Shown: piece by piece, positions 55,298 through 63,389 of the stretch
Numbering within the stretch: the stretch's first letter is position 1
Layout of the letters: the number at the start of each line of letters is the position of its first letter
Assembly: GCF_009363755.1 (NCBI RefSeq)
Contig: NZ_CP045417.1
Coordinates: 2,542,001-2,606,000 of the forward strand
Direction: 5' to 3'
DNA from: Halomonas sp. THAF5a
GTDB taxonomy: Bacteria; Pseudomonadota; Gammaproteobacteria; Pseudomonadales; Halomonadaceae
Length of the DNA: 64,000 bases
Program-made: the position numbers and the translations under genes
The notes under the pieces: model-generated
Told to the model about the DNA's origin: nothing
The model's input: the letters and a program-made list of their open reading frames with translations, nothing else
Database searches by the model: none

Positions 55298-55313
55298 AGA
55301 ATTATCATTCTGC
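55298..55313. promoter_or_regulatory. Palindrome in the AT-rich upstream region of the DUF6435-like gene
   Basis: CAGAAT-TATC-ATTCTG is a perfect inverted repeat 64-79 bases upstream of the small gene. Two direct copies of TGTATAG, 11 bp apart (minus strand, 55282-55299), lie between it and the gene. The layout suggests an operator and promoter, but I cannot name the regulator. Confidence 0.35.
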
Positions 55314-55722
55314 ATTAACCCTTATGACGCCCCCTCCCCCTCTGGTCGGACGCGACTGCCGGCGCCTGGACGCTCCCCAGCTAAGCCCTCTGCCGGGATT
55401 CGGCGTCTGCCCATGGCGTAGACGCCTTCCCCCTCACTGCCCCCGACGGGAAATGATCATCGATCCGCCTAGCGATATTCCTCGTGCCGCACGGAGTGAC
55501 CGGCCCCACACCTTCCCTAAGACCTGGGCCCTTTCCGCAAGCTGACTGCGCGCGGCCATTCGGCGAAAGCATCGTCATAAGGGACTCATTCACGCGCTGT
55601 GAACGCCGTCTTTTCGCTGATGATATCCTTGCCTGACCCTCGTTCGCCGACTTTCAGACACCGCCCAGAGCCACCTCGAGCGTCTCGACTTTTGACAACC
55701 CGCCCCTGCCTTGAGACTATCC
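55314..55722. other. Non-coding gap, no recognised gene
   Basis: I see no credible gene, tRNA or repeat in these 400 bases. The only structure is a 7 bp inverted repeat (GGCGTCT / AGACGCC, 55402-55426). Base composition falls here, marking the left border of the lower-G+C LacI-symporter-PHP cassette. Confidence 0.5.
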
Positions 55723-55740
55723 TATGCAAAATTTTGCATA
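55723..55740. promoter_or_regulatory. 18-bp perfect palindrome upstream of the LacI-type gene
   Basis: TATGCAAAATTTTGCATA is a perfect 18 bp palindrome. It overlaps the -35 region of a probable promoter for the regulator gene, which is where a repressor would act. Its centre is AATT rather than the CG usual for LacI-family sites, so the binding protein may be a different family. Confidence 0.5.
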
Positions 55741-55760
55741 AAAGCGGCGCCTGATATAAC
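55733..55760 (+). promoter_or_regulatory. Possible promoter of the LacI-type gene
   Basis: TTTGCA (55733-55738) and TATAAC (55755-55760) are spaced by 16 bp. The palindrome at 55723-55740 covers the -35 element. A leader of about 145 bases would precede the start codon. Confidence 0.4.
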
Positions 55761-55910
55761 CATAGGCAGTCACCCCATCGAGGATCGGCTTAGCAGATCG
55801 CAAGGCTCGCGCACCGGCCGGCAGGGAAAAAGTCCTGGCGTCCATCACTTCCCCGATGTCGGCTTAGTAACGGCGCACTACCGCCACCCTATCATCGACT
55901 GGTGTGAACG

Positions 55911-56939
55911 ATGGAAAAACCCAAGAGAGCAGGTGTCAGGGAAGTCGCCAAGCTGGCCGGCGTGTCCGTTGCAACGGTCTCTCGGGCACTCAACACCCCA
56001 AATAAAGTGTCGGACACCACGGTCGAGAGAGTACGCAAGGCCGCCGACCATCTCAATTTCATACCCAACAGCTCGGCCAGGGCGCTCTCCAGCAGCCGAA
56101 CCAGGTCGATCGGCATCGTGATCCCGACGCTGGAAAACCTGACATTCGCTAAGTTCATTGATGCGCTTGAAAGCGCCTTGTCAGCAAAAGATTACAACCT
56201 GGTCGTCTCTACCACACAAAAGGGAAAAATCCCCGAGAGCGAAAAAATAAGGAGGCTGGTCAACATCGGCGTAGAGGCCTTGATCCTCCCCGGCGCGAGC
56301 CATAGCAAGGAAAGCATCGATTACCTGAAAAAACTATCGATCCCATGTATCTACAGCAGCATCTACAGCCAGAGCCCATCGTCGACCACCATCGGGTATG
56401 ACAACTACAACCTGGCGAAAGAACTGGCCAGGCACCTGATTGACCTAGGGCATGAACGCATTGCCATCCTGTCGGGCCAGATTGACAACAATGACAGGGC
56501 TCATCTTCGCTACCAGGGCGCGCGAGCTGAAATCGACAAGCTCACCTCTTCGGATAGCCGACTCGATCGGTTTGTCGATATATCGACGAGTGCGGCACAC
56601 CAAGCAGTCACTCTGCTTTATGACCATGAGAAGGCATGCCTCAGAAACAACATCACAGCGCTACTCTGCCTCAGTGATGTCCTGGCCATCGGCGCCCTGT
56701 TTTCCCTCGAGAAGTTAGGCTTGCACGTTCCCGACGATGTCTCCGTGGTAGGCTTCGATAACATCGAGATGTCGGAGTTTACCAACCCGCCATTGACGAC
56801 CATTGATCTTCCCGTACACGATATGGGCACGAAGATTGCTGATGAAATCATTGCCCACCTGGAAACCGGCAAAGCCATCAACTCACAGCTGTTAGAGGCA
56901 CAGTTGATCATCCGCGAGAGTTCTGGACCGGCATGCTGA
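55911..56939 (+). CDS. LacI-family transcriptional regulator
   Basis: The 342-residue protein has an N-terminal helix-turn-helix, VREVAKLAGVSVATVSRALN, a hinge helix with SSARALSSSRT, and a periplasmic-binding-protein-like sensor domain from GIVIPTLENL. These are standard LacI/GalR features, so it probably represses until a small ligand binds. The ligand is unknown. Composition is clearly lower in G+C than the rest of the window. It is convergent with the symporter-PHP operon, whose promoter carries a LacI-style operator, so it is the likely regulator of that operon. Confidence 0.92.
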   Translation: MEKPKRAGVREVAKLAGVSVATVSRALNTPNKVSDTTVERVRKAADHLNFIPNSSARALSSSRTRSIGIVIPTLENLTFAKFIDALESALSAKDYNLVVSTTQKGKIPESEKIRRLVNIGVEALILPGASHSKESIDYLKKLSIPCIYSSIYSQSPSSTTIGYDNYNLAKELARHLIDLGHERIAILSGQIDNNDRAHLRYQGARAEIDKLTSSDSRLDRFVDISTSAAHQAVTLLYDHEKACLRNNITALLCLSDVLAIGALFSLEKLGLHVPDDVSVVGFDNIEMSEFTNPPLTTIDLPVHDMGTKIADEIIAHLETGKAINSQLLEAQLIIRESSGPAC

Positions 56940-57029
56940 ATCGAGCATGCTCCTCCATCAACGACCGGGTCATCCGCCCCCATCGCGCAATGCTTACTCC
57001 GGCTGGATGGCGCTGCCAGACCCTGCTTC

Positions 57030-57053
57030 GATACAGTGTTCAGGCACCGTATC
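57030..57053. terminator. Possible hairpin between convergent lacI-type and PHP genes
   Basis: GATAC-A-GTG and CAC-C-GTATC pair around TTCAGG. The repeat overlaps the PHP-gene stop codon. No T tract is seen. Confidence 0.35.
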
Positions 57054-58089
57054 AATCCCCCCATGAAGGCCCATAGACGGGCTGTAACCACGCACGTTTC
57101 AGGGAGTTGGACGGTGACTCTGCCTGAAACCTGATATATTTCCAATTGCCCTGCAGCGTAAAGTCCCACTCGCTGCTTACATCCGATGCTTTCTCTCGCC
57201 GCAACGCAAATTCTGAGCCATTTTCCTCGTAGACCACAGCGCTCCACTTTACCCCTTCGTCGGCGTTCAGATGAAAGCGATACCGTTCCCCATCAAACTG
57301 CATCTCCAGGGGGCTCTCACCAAGTGTTACCCCTGTGCTCGCATAAAAGTTTCCCTTCCTGATGTTATCGACGATATCTTTTCCATTCTTGCGACTGAAG
57401 ACCATCAGATAGCCCAGCGGGGAAAAGTTTTCATACACATAGGCTTCCCGATAAAACTCGTCGTTGCCGGCAAAGCCGAAACACCGGTACCCGCGACACA
57501 GCAGATCATCCCAGCACGGCTCGCTGAAGTCCGGGGAGTAACGCCTTGCCCCCAGGTGCTCTTCCAGGACGGAAAGTCCATTGTATACTTCTATTCCCAG
57601 CACATTGAGATCGGAAAGTCGTTCACAGGGATCAAGAAGTGCAGAACGAATACGGGGCCACTCCCCTCCCGCTCGTGGCCTCGTGCTCTCGAAGAAACAT
57701 GGATGGCAACAGATGGACACCCCCCCCTTTCCTCCAACCGTCAAGACATGCAGGTATTTCGCGGCCTCCCCTTGAAAATATCCACCCTCGTAACCCCCAT
57801 TGTCTATCGTATCGTTCTGCAGCTCTCGCCCGGGGATAATAACGATATCCTCTCGCTCCTCACCCTGCGAAAAGGTATCGATCGACTCTATATATGGGTG
57901 AACCGACGTACAGATGAAGTCAAAGCAAAAGGGTTCCAGCCTCGACCTTTCGATAACCCACTCCCTCTCTCCACCATGATCCCTGTCCATGGAAATATCA
58001 TCATGAAAATCTTCATCCGTATGCACATGAATATTGCCTTTCAGCCATCTTTCCTCGCCATGGCATGATGTCTCTACGCTGTGCTTCAT
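57052..58089 (-). CDS. PHP-fold metallohydrolase, CehA/McbA-like
   Basis: The 345-residue protein starts its domain with LKGNIHVHT (His21, His23), the PHP-type first metal motif. Further likely ligands are His64 (TSVHP), Glu89 (PGRE), His129 (CCHP), Glu167 (GIEVYNG) and Asp210 (GND). The usual final DxH is replaced by GNDEF, so one ligand differs. A C-terminal beta-rich region of about 90 residues follows. The layout resembles CehA/McbA-type hydrolases; the substrate is unknown. It is the second gene after the symporter. AGG precedes the chosen ATG at 58089; a GTG lies two codons upstream. Confidence 0.75.
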   Translation of the reverse strand: MKHSVETSCHGEERWLKGNIHVHTDEDFHDDISMDRDHGGEREWVIERSRLEPFCFDFICTSVHPYIESIDTFSQGEEREDIVIIPGRELQNDTIDNGGYEGGYFQGEAAKYLHVLTVGGKGGVSICCHPCFFESTRPRAGGEWPRIRSALLDPCERLSDLNVLGIEVYNGLSVLEEHLGARRYSPDFSEPCWDDLLCRGYRCFGFAGNDEFYREAYVYENFSPLGYLMVFSRKNGKDIVDNIRKGNFYASTGVTLGESPLEMQFDGERYRFHLNADEGVKWSAVVYEENGSEFALRREKASDVSSEWDFTLQGNWKYIRFQAESPSNSLKRAWLQPVYGPSWGD

Positions 58090-58170
58090 GACCACCTCGA
58101 TAAAGGCCGACAGCCGGAGAACAGCCGTCGACCCACTACGATTATCAATTAAAGAAGAGAGATACCACTC

Positions 58171-59622
58171 TTACACCGCGTCAGTAGCATCGGAGAAGGA
58201 AGGAGAAACTTGCTCTTGTCTTCCTGACCAGTAAAACGCTCTCACATCCTCTCTGACTCCATGCTCACTCATCAGGCTCACGACCAGAAGCGAAAGAAAA
58301 GAGATGATGAAACCAGGGTAAGCGGGGTCGATACTATCAACAAACAGAGGCCATACTGCCGTTGTGCTGAGAGCCAGCGCCATACTGGCGATACAGCCTT
58401 TCGAGGTCACACGCTTCCAGAACATGACGGCGAGGAAGGGGAAGATCAGTGTCGTGGCTGAAATCCTGAGAGCCCACTGGTACATGGAAATGATATCGGT
58501 CATCAAGAATGCCACGCCTAGTGACAGCAAGGATATGACAACCACACTAATCCTTGCGGAACGCATTTTCTGGGCTTCCGTCGCATTCTTGTTGACAAAA
58601 TTACCGTACAGGTCATGTGCCAGGTTGGAGCTTCCCTGGAGGATATAGGAGTCCGCCCCGGTCATGAGCGCCGACATCAGGCCCACGACCACCAGCCCGC
58701 CAAGCGCCGGATGCAGCAACTCCATGGTGACAAAGGAGAACACGAGATCCGGGGAAGTTTCCAGGGGGACAAATTGCCGAGCCAGGACACCAATGCAGTA
58801 GGGAAGGAAGGAGATGACGATCACGATCCCAAAGCCGCTGACGCCAGCCCTGATCGCCACATCTTCTGTTTTCGATGCAAAGATCCGTTGCCAGGTAGAC
58901 TGCCAAACGAGGTAGAAGGGAGCAACCGTCAAGGCGAATGTCACGACCTCCCAGGTCTTACCAGAAGGAATAGGGACCAGATACTCTCGATCCGTATTTA
59001 TCAGGGCTGCATCTATACCGCCAGCATACTGGACAGCAAAATAGGCCAGGACGACGATGCCAGCTATGACGATGACGCTCTGTAATGCGTCGGTCACGAT
59101 CGTGGCCTCGAGGCCACCCAAGATCGTGAACCCTAGGATCAGGGCGAAAGACAGTAATATTGCAAGGTCGAGCTCAACTCCGAACACGACATTGAAAACC
59201 GTGCTCATCCCGACCATTTGCAATGCGGTCGCAGGCACCGAATAGACAAAGGCAGAAAAGATGGATGGCAACAGGCCGGCGCGGCGCCCAAACCTACGTG
59301 AAAAGAGATCGGCCAGTGTGTACAGCTTCTGCCGTCTCAAGGGACGGCTGAAAAAGACGATCAGCAACAGGCTGACAAAGATTCCCGGCAGAGCGAACAT
59401 GAAATAGCCGGAAACCCCTTTGGAAAACCCCATTCCGACCCACCCAATAAAGGCAGCAGCACCACACCAAGTGCTGATAATCGTGCCGGTGATCTTCCAG
59501 TAGCTCATGTTCCAGCCAGCGATCAGGTAGGCATCGGAAGTTTTTACCTTGAGAAAGTAATATCCCCCTATCAAGAACATGAAAGAAAAATACACCACGG
59601 TGTATGTGTAATACCATTCCAT
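58171..59622 (-). CDS. Sodium:solute symporter (SSS family)
   Basis: The 483-residue protein has about 13 hydrophobic segments. Its N-terminal part, with SDAYLIAGWNMSYWKITGTIIS and TWCGAAAFIGWVGMGFSKG, then the middle TILGGLEATIVTDALQSVIV, is typical of the solute:sodium symporter family. Such proteins import sugars, amino acids, carboxylates or compatible solutes; the substrate here cannot be read from sequence. The ATG at 59622 follows TGGAG. It precedes the PHP gene by 81 bp in the same direction, which suggests import followed by hydrolysis. Confidence 0.9.
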   Translation of the reverse strand: MEWYYTYTVVYFSFMFLIGGYYFLKVKTSDAYLIAGWNMSYWKITGTIISTWCGAAAFIGWVGMGFSKGVSGYFMFALPGIFVSLLLIVFFSRPLRRQKLYTLADLFSRRFGRRAGLLPSIFSAFVYSVPATALQMVGMSTVFNVVFGVELDLAILLSFALILGFTILGGLEATIVTDALQSVIVIAGIVVLAYFAVQYAGGIDAALINTDREYLVPIPSGKTWEVVTFALTVAPFYLVWQSTWQRIFASKTEDVAIRAGVSGFGIVIVISFLPYCIGVLARQFVPLETSPDLVFSFVTMELLHPALGGLVVVGLMSALMTGADSYILQGSSNLAHDLYGNFVNKNATEAQKMRSARISVVVISLLSLGVAFLMTDIISMYQWALRISATTLIFPFLAVMFWKRVTSKGCIASMALALSTTAVWPLFVDSIDPAYPGFIISFLSLLVVSLMSEHGVREDVRAFYWSGRQEQVSPSFSDATDAV

Positions 59623-59662
59623 AGCGACTCCAGATATCTTTCTATATTGTTTGCAAGCTGGA

Positions 59663-59676
59663 TGTAACCGGTTACA
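59663..59676 (-). promoter_or_regulatory. LacI-type operator of the symporter-PHP operon
   Basis: TGTAACCGGTTACA is a perfect 14 bp palindrome with a central CG, the style of LacI/GalR-family operators. It lies 41-54 bases upstream of the symporter start and directly at the predicted transcription start, where repressor binding would block initiation. The regulator at 55911-56939 is the obvious candidate. Confidence 0.75.
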
Positions 59677-59683
59677 CGAAAAC

Positions 59684-59711
59684 AGAATAGCCCACAATCC
59701 CGCCTTGTCAA
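59684..59711 (-). promoter_or_regulatory. Predicted sigma-70 promoter of the symporter-PHP operon
   Basis: On the minus strand a perfect TTGACA (59706-59711) is followed after 16 bp by TATTCT (59684-59689). The start would fall near 59677, at the edge of the operator. Confidence 0.65.
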
Positions 59712-60202
59712 AACCTTTTTCCTCTTCCTCCGCTGGAGTCGGCTACAACGGTGATGAGCGGATATCGTTAATGCAAGGCATCACTCAATTAAACGGGGCT
59801 AAGGGGCAGCCCCTGGAGACGGCCGGCGCCGCGAACGTCGAAGGCTTCGCGAAAAGACACCCTCCACCATGTCCGTCAGCCCCTTGCTTCGGGCGCGCGG
59901 GTGGCACGGCGAGCGAAGGACATGACGGCCCTCGGGAAAGGGGTCGCCCTGCGAGGCGGGCAGTGTGTAGAGAGGCTGCCGGCAGCCCCCTGCCGGCGCC
60001 GAAGAGGAGAAACAAGGCGGAACCGGAGAGGGTCGAGATCATCGTGGACGATACGCAGGTCGCCCACAGGCCAACCGCAAGGACCGCGTCCGGGCCGGAC
60101 AGCCGCCTATCGACGAGGCGGCACGGGAAAGTTCTCGCCCTCGGGTGGCAAGCGTCATCCAAGGGCGGCGAGCCATACCGTCAGGCTTCGCCTGCCCTGC
60201 CT
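59712..60202. other. Non-coding region with several GC-rich hairpins
   Basis: I found no convincing gene here. Short open frames lack ribosome sites and family likeness. Visible structures are GGGGCT/AGCCCC (59795-59813), a strong 8 bp stem GCCGGCAG/CTGCCGGC with a CCCC loop (59978-59997), and palindromic CGAAGGCTTCG (59839-59849). G+C returns to the host level near 59790. It may hold a structured RNA or the remains of a lost gene. Confidence 0.4.
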
Positions 60203-60248
60203 GACACGACCGCGCCCCGGTCATCTCTGGCCGGGGCGCGGTCGTGTC
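60203..60248. terminator. Long perfect hairpin after the glycine-zipper gene
   Basis: Perfect 18-base arms (60203-60220 and 60231-60248) flank a 10-base loop, 26 bases after the glycine-zipper gene's stop codon. No T tract follows. It resembles the long hairpin at 14351-14394 in having very long perfect arms. Confidence 0.6.
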
Positions 60249-60273
60249 GGAGAGTGGCGCGGGGAAACGGCGC

Positions 60274-60828
60274 TCAGGTCTCCCGGGAGGCGACGGCGTC
60301 CCACTGGGGCCGCCCCTCCTCGAGCAGCACCCGGTCGCCCTGGGGCCGGTGATCCAGGCGGGTGGTCTGCACCGCCTCGCCGTGACGCCAGGTCACCTCG
60401 TAGCCCGTGGTCTCCTCACGGGTATCGACCACCGTCTCGCACTGCCGCTGGGTGGTGGTGGTCGTCTGGCCGGCTTCGACGCGACGCTGCACCTCACGGC
60501 CCGCCAGGCCCCCGCCGATGGCGCCCGCCACGGTGGCAATCTTCTTGCCGCTGCCGCCGCCCACCTGGTTGCCCAGCAGGCCACCGACGATGGCACCGGC
60601 CGCCGTGCCGACGACGCTGTGCGGATCGCGGGTCGGCGCCTGCTGCTGCACGACCACGTCCCGGCACACCTCCCGCGGGGTCTCCACGGTGCGGGTCAGG
60701 GTCTCGACGTTGGTGATCTGGGCGTACTCGGGCCCCCGCTGCGCGTCCTGGACCTGCCAGGCCCCGAGGGCGATGCCGCCCAGGCCCAGCACGGCCAGGG
60801 TGGAGCCCACCACGATCGACTTGCTCAT
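60274..60828 (-). CDS. Glycine-zipper 2TM-domain envelope protein
   Basis: The 184-residue product has an N-terminal hydrophobic signal or anchor (about residues 5-24). Near residues 75-112 lies a glycine-zipper region, GTAAGAIVGGLLGNQVGGG followed by AGAIGGGLAGREVQ, as in outer-membrane proteins of the SlyB/RcnB-neighbour type. The C-terminal part has CETVVDTREETTGYEV, a pattern common to such proteins. AGGAGG precedes the ATG at 60828. The function is unknown; a role in envelope integrity is likely from the family. Confidence 0.8.
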   Translation of the reverse strand: MSKSIVVGSTLAVLGLGGIALGAWQVQDAQRGPEYAQITNVETLTRTVETPREVCRDVVVQQQAPTRDPHSVVGTAAGAIVGGLLGNQVGGGSGKKIATVAGAIGGGLAGREVQRRVEAGQTTTTTQRQCETVVDTREETTGYEVTWRHGEAVQTTRLDHRPQGDRVLLEEGRPQWDAVASRET

Positions 60829-60963
60829 GTTCACCTCCTGGAGGACGCGGCTGCGCCTCATGACGGTCACCGGGAGATGCGTGACGAAAAAAAGGTGCGA
60901 TGGCGAGGGCGCCTCCTGCGTCCCCGCGGATCGTCCCAGTATAGGGGGCCGATGCACCGGACT

Positions 60964-61899
60964 TCAGCCCCTCCCCGCAGGTTTCACAATCCCTGCCCCG
61001 CTGTCGGCAGACGACGACAGCACAGGCACGATCGCCTGGCCAGCGCAGTGGCGTGCACAGAGCGCCTCCAGCCAGGCACGGCTCGGGCCGACCTGGTTGA
61101 AGGAGTAGACGTGAAGGCCGGCGAACCCGCCGGGGTCGTTCAGCGACGGCCAGAGCCCGTGCAGCAGCGCCTCGGGGCGGTACACGGCCGGGCGCAGCAG
61201 CCGCCCGAGCAGCCCCCGCTGGCGACCCAGCGCCCGGGTCGAGGGTCCGAGGCCGATGCGCAGGGCCACGGAGAGCAGCCGGGCATGGGCGATCACGCCG
61301 GGAATCCCCGCATAGACCGGCAGCGATAGTCCCCCGGCGCGCTGACGGCGCAACCAGTCGAGCAGCGGCGCCGACTCGAAGCACATCTGGGTGACCGCGT
61401 AGTCGGCGAGCCGTGCCTTGGCATCGAGGTCACGCTGCAGCAGCCCGGCCTCGAGCTGCCCGTGCCCTTCCGGATAGGCCGGCACACCGAGCCGCGCCGG
61501 CCGGCCGGGAAGCCGTGACAGGGCCTCGAGCAGCGCCAGGCCGTCGGCATAGTCGCCCGCCGGCCGGGGGGCATCGCCGCCCACCACGAAAGCCTCGTCG
61601 ATCCCGGCGGCCGCCAGACGCCCCGTGATCCCCTCCAGGTGAGCGTGGTCGCGCACCAGGCGGGCGGCGAGGTGAGGCACCGTGCAGAAGCCCTCCCGGG
61701 CGAGCCACTCCGCCGCCTCGAGGGTCCGCTCGATGCCGTGACGCGGCGAGCAGGTCACCGTGACCCAGGCCCCGGGGGGGAGCTGGTGGGCGGCCTCGGC
61801 CAGGGTCGACAGGGGCAGCAGCTCGTAGCGCGGCCGGGCCAGGGCCAGGCACCCCCGGCACCGCTCCTCCGGGGGCGTGGCACGGCACAGGTTGTTCAT
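60964..61899 (-). CDS. MetF-like methylenetetrahydrofolate reductase family protein
   Basis: The 311-residue protein has features of the MTHFR TIM barrel: VTVTCSPRHGIERTLEAAEW near the N terminus, VPHLAARLV, VVGGDAPRPAGDY, and DYAVTQMCFESAPLLDWL near residue 190. The family reduces 5,10-methylene-THF with FAD, or runs in reverse in methyl-group oxidation. The N terminus has a short Cys motif (CRGCLALARP) not seen in E. coli MetF. It begins 3 bp after the DmdA-like gene, so it probably handles the methyl-THF that gene makes. Confidence 0.8.
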   Translation of the reverse strand: MNNLCRATPPEERCRGCLALARPRYELLPLSTLAEAAHQLPPGAWVTVTCSPRHGIERTLEAAEWLAREGFCTVPHLAARLVRDHAHLEGITGRLAAAGIDEAFVVGGDAPRPAGDYADGLALLEALSRLPGRPARLGVPAYPEGHGQLEAGLLQRDLDAKARLADYAVTQMCFESAPLLDWLRRQRAGGLSLPVYAGIPGVIAHARLLSVALRIGLGPSTRALGRQRGLLGRLLRPAVYRPEALLHGLWPSLNDPGGFAGLHVYSFNQVGPSRAWLEALCARHCAGQAIVPVLSSSADSGAGIVKPAGRG

Positions 61900-61902
61900 G
61901 GG

Positions 61903-63099
61903 TCAGCCCTTGGGGATGTCCTTGCGCGGATCGTGGAACGGCTTTTGCACCACCACCGCCTCCTGCATGCCGGTATTGGCCTCGATGCGCAGCGGCGTGC
62001 CGAGCTCGGCGTGGGAGATCGGCACCATGGCGTAGCCGATGTTGCGCTCCTGGCGCGGTGAGCGAGTGGCCGAGGTCACCTTGCCGATCAGCGCCCCGCT
62101 GCTGTCATGGACGGGGAAGACGTCGACCATCGAGCCGTCGGTGAAATAGCCGATGCTCGGGCCGTCGATCTCCACGCCCACCAGCTTGCGCGAGACCCCT
62201 TCGGCCTTGATGCGCTCCAGGGCCGCGCGGCCGACGAAGTCGTCATCGCCGCGCAGGTCGACCATCCAGTCGTAGCCCATGCCCACCTCGAAGGGGTTGG
62301 TGTCGTACCAGATGTCGCAGCCGAAGGCGAGGATCCCGCCCTCGATGCGGCGGATGTGGCAGGGGCCGATCACCTGCATGCCGTGGGGCCGTCCCGCCTC
62401 GAAGACCCGCTGCCAGAGGGCCTCGCCATAGCGGGTCGCCTCGCGCAGGTAGATCTCGTAGCCGATCTCGCCGGAGTAGCCGGTCCGCGAGATCACCACC
62501 GACATGCCGTCGAGCTCCGCCTCCATCAGGTGGTAGTAGGGCATCTCCAGCACCCGCTCGCCGAACAGGTCGACCATCACCGACTTGGCCAGCGGCCCCT
62601 GGACCTGCACCGGCGCCACGTCCACCTCGCGGATGGTGACGTCCAGGCCGGCGTGGTAGGCGAGCCCCTGACACCAGAGCAGCACGTCGCTGTCGGCCAG
62701 CGAGAGCCAGAAGCGATTCTCCTCGATGCGCAGCAGCACCGGGTCGTTGATGATGCCGCCGTCATCGGCGGTGACGAAGACGTACTTGCACTGGCCGACC
62801 TGGCAGTGGCGCATGTCCCGCGGCACCAGCCGCTGGGTGAAGGTGAAGGCGTCGGGGCCGCTGATCTCGATCTGGCGCTCCACGCCCACGTCCCAGAGGG
62901 TGACGCCCTGCACCAGCGCCCAGTACTCGTCGACCGGGTCGGTGTAGAGGCGCGGATGGTAGTGATGGTTGTAGACGCTGTACTTGCGCACCCCGTGGCG
63001 CCGGGAAGCGTAGAAGAAGGGCGACTTGCGGATCCGCGGATAGAGCAGGATCTCCGGTGCCGCCTGGGTGTGGTCGAGGCTTTCGATGACCTGGGACAT
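61903..63099 (-). CDS. GcvT/DmdA-family tetrahydrofolate-dependent demethylase
   Basis: The 398-residue protein has the GcvT (aminomethyltransferase) fold. Its sequence pattern is close to DmdA, the dimethylsulfoniopropionate demethylase: VYNHHYHPRLYTDPVDEY, LWDVGVERQIEISGPDA, NDPVLLRIEENRFWLSLADS, then RTGYSGEIGYEIYL. It may demethylate DMSP or another methylated osmolyte, passing the methyl group to THF; the substrate is not certain. The ATG at 63099 follows GGAGAGACGAAC. It is followed by the MetF-like gene and is divergent from an FAD oxidoreductase. Confidence 0.8.
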   Translation of the reverse strand: MSQVIESLDHTQAAPEILLYPRIRKSPFFYASRRHGVRKYSVYNHHYHPRLYTDPVDEYWALVQGVTLWDVGVERQIEISGPDAFTFTQRLVPRDMRHCQVGQCKYVFVTADDGGIINDPVLLRIEENRFWLSLADSDVLLWCQGLAYHAGLDVTIREVDVAPVQVQGPLAKSVMVDLFGERVLEMPYYHLMEAELDGMSVVISRTGYSGEIGYEIYLREATRYGEALWQRVFEAGRPHGMQVIGPCHIRRIEGGILAFGCDIWYDTNPFEVGMGYDWMVDLRGDDDFVGRAALERIKAEGVSRKLVGVEIDGPSIGYFTDGSMVDVFPVHDSSGALIGKVTSATRSPRQERNIGYAMVPISHAELGTPLRIEANTGMQEAVVVQKPFHDPRKDIPKG

Positions 63100-63389
63100 G
63101 TTCGTCTCTCCTGTGCTGATGCGAGGCCCTGCCAAGCGGCCTCGTGGCGGATGCCGAAAGGCCGTTCATGCCCTCGAAGCTAGTCCCCCGCGCCTGCGGC
63201 CACGCCGCCAGCGGCGACGGGCACTTTGGTCCCAGCGACACGCGGCGCCGCTTTTCCCGCCCCGCCGACGGCGCGCGCTCGAGGCTGGTCGCCGCGGGAC
63301 AAGAACCGGTCGGCCAGAGCAAACGGGCGGCGGCGGCCTGTCTTATGGTGAAGCCAACGGCGGCGAGCCATCGGCAGTGGAGAACGGCC

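Noticed and set aside
59795..59813. GGGGCTAAGGGGC resembles the 5' end of tmRNA
   Set aside because: The tag-reading frame, the tRNA-like acceptor end and the TpsiC sequence are absent downstream.
59785..60162. A 125-codon minus-strand frame in the gap right of the symporter
   Set aside because: No ribosome site, no family likeness, Pro/Arg/Ala-rich composition, and it crosses strong hairpins.
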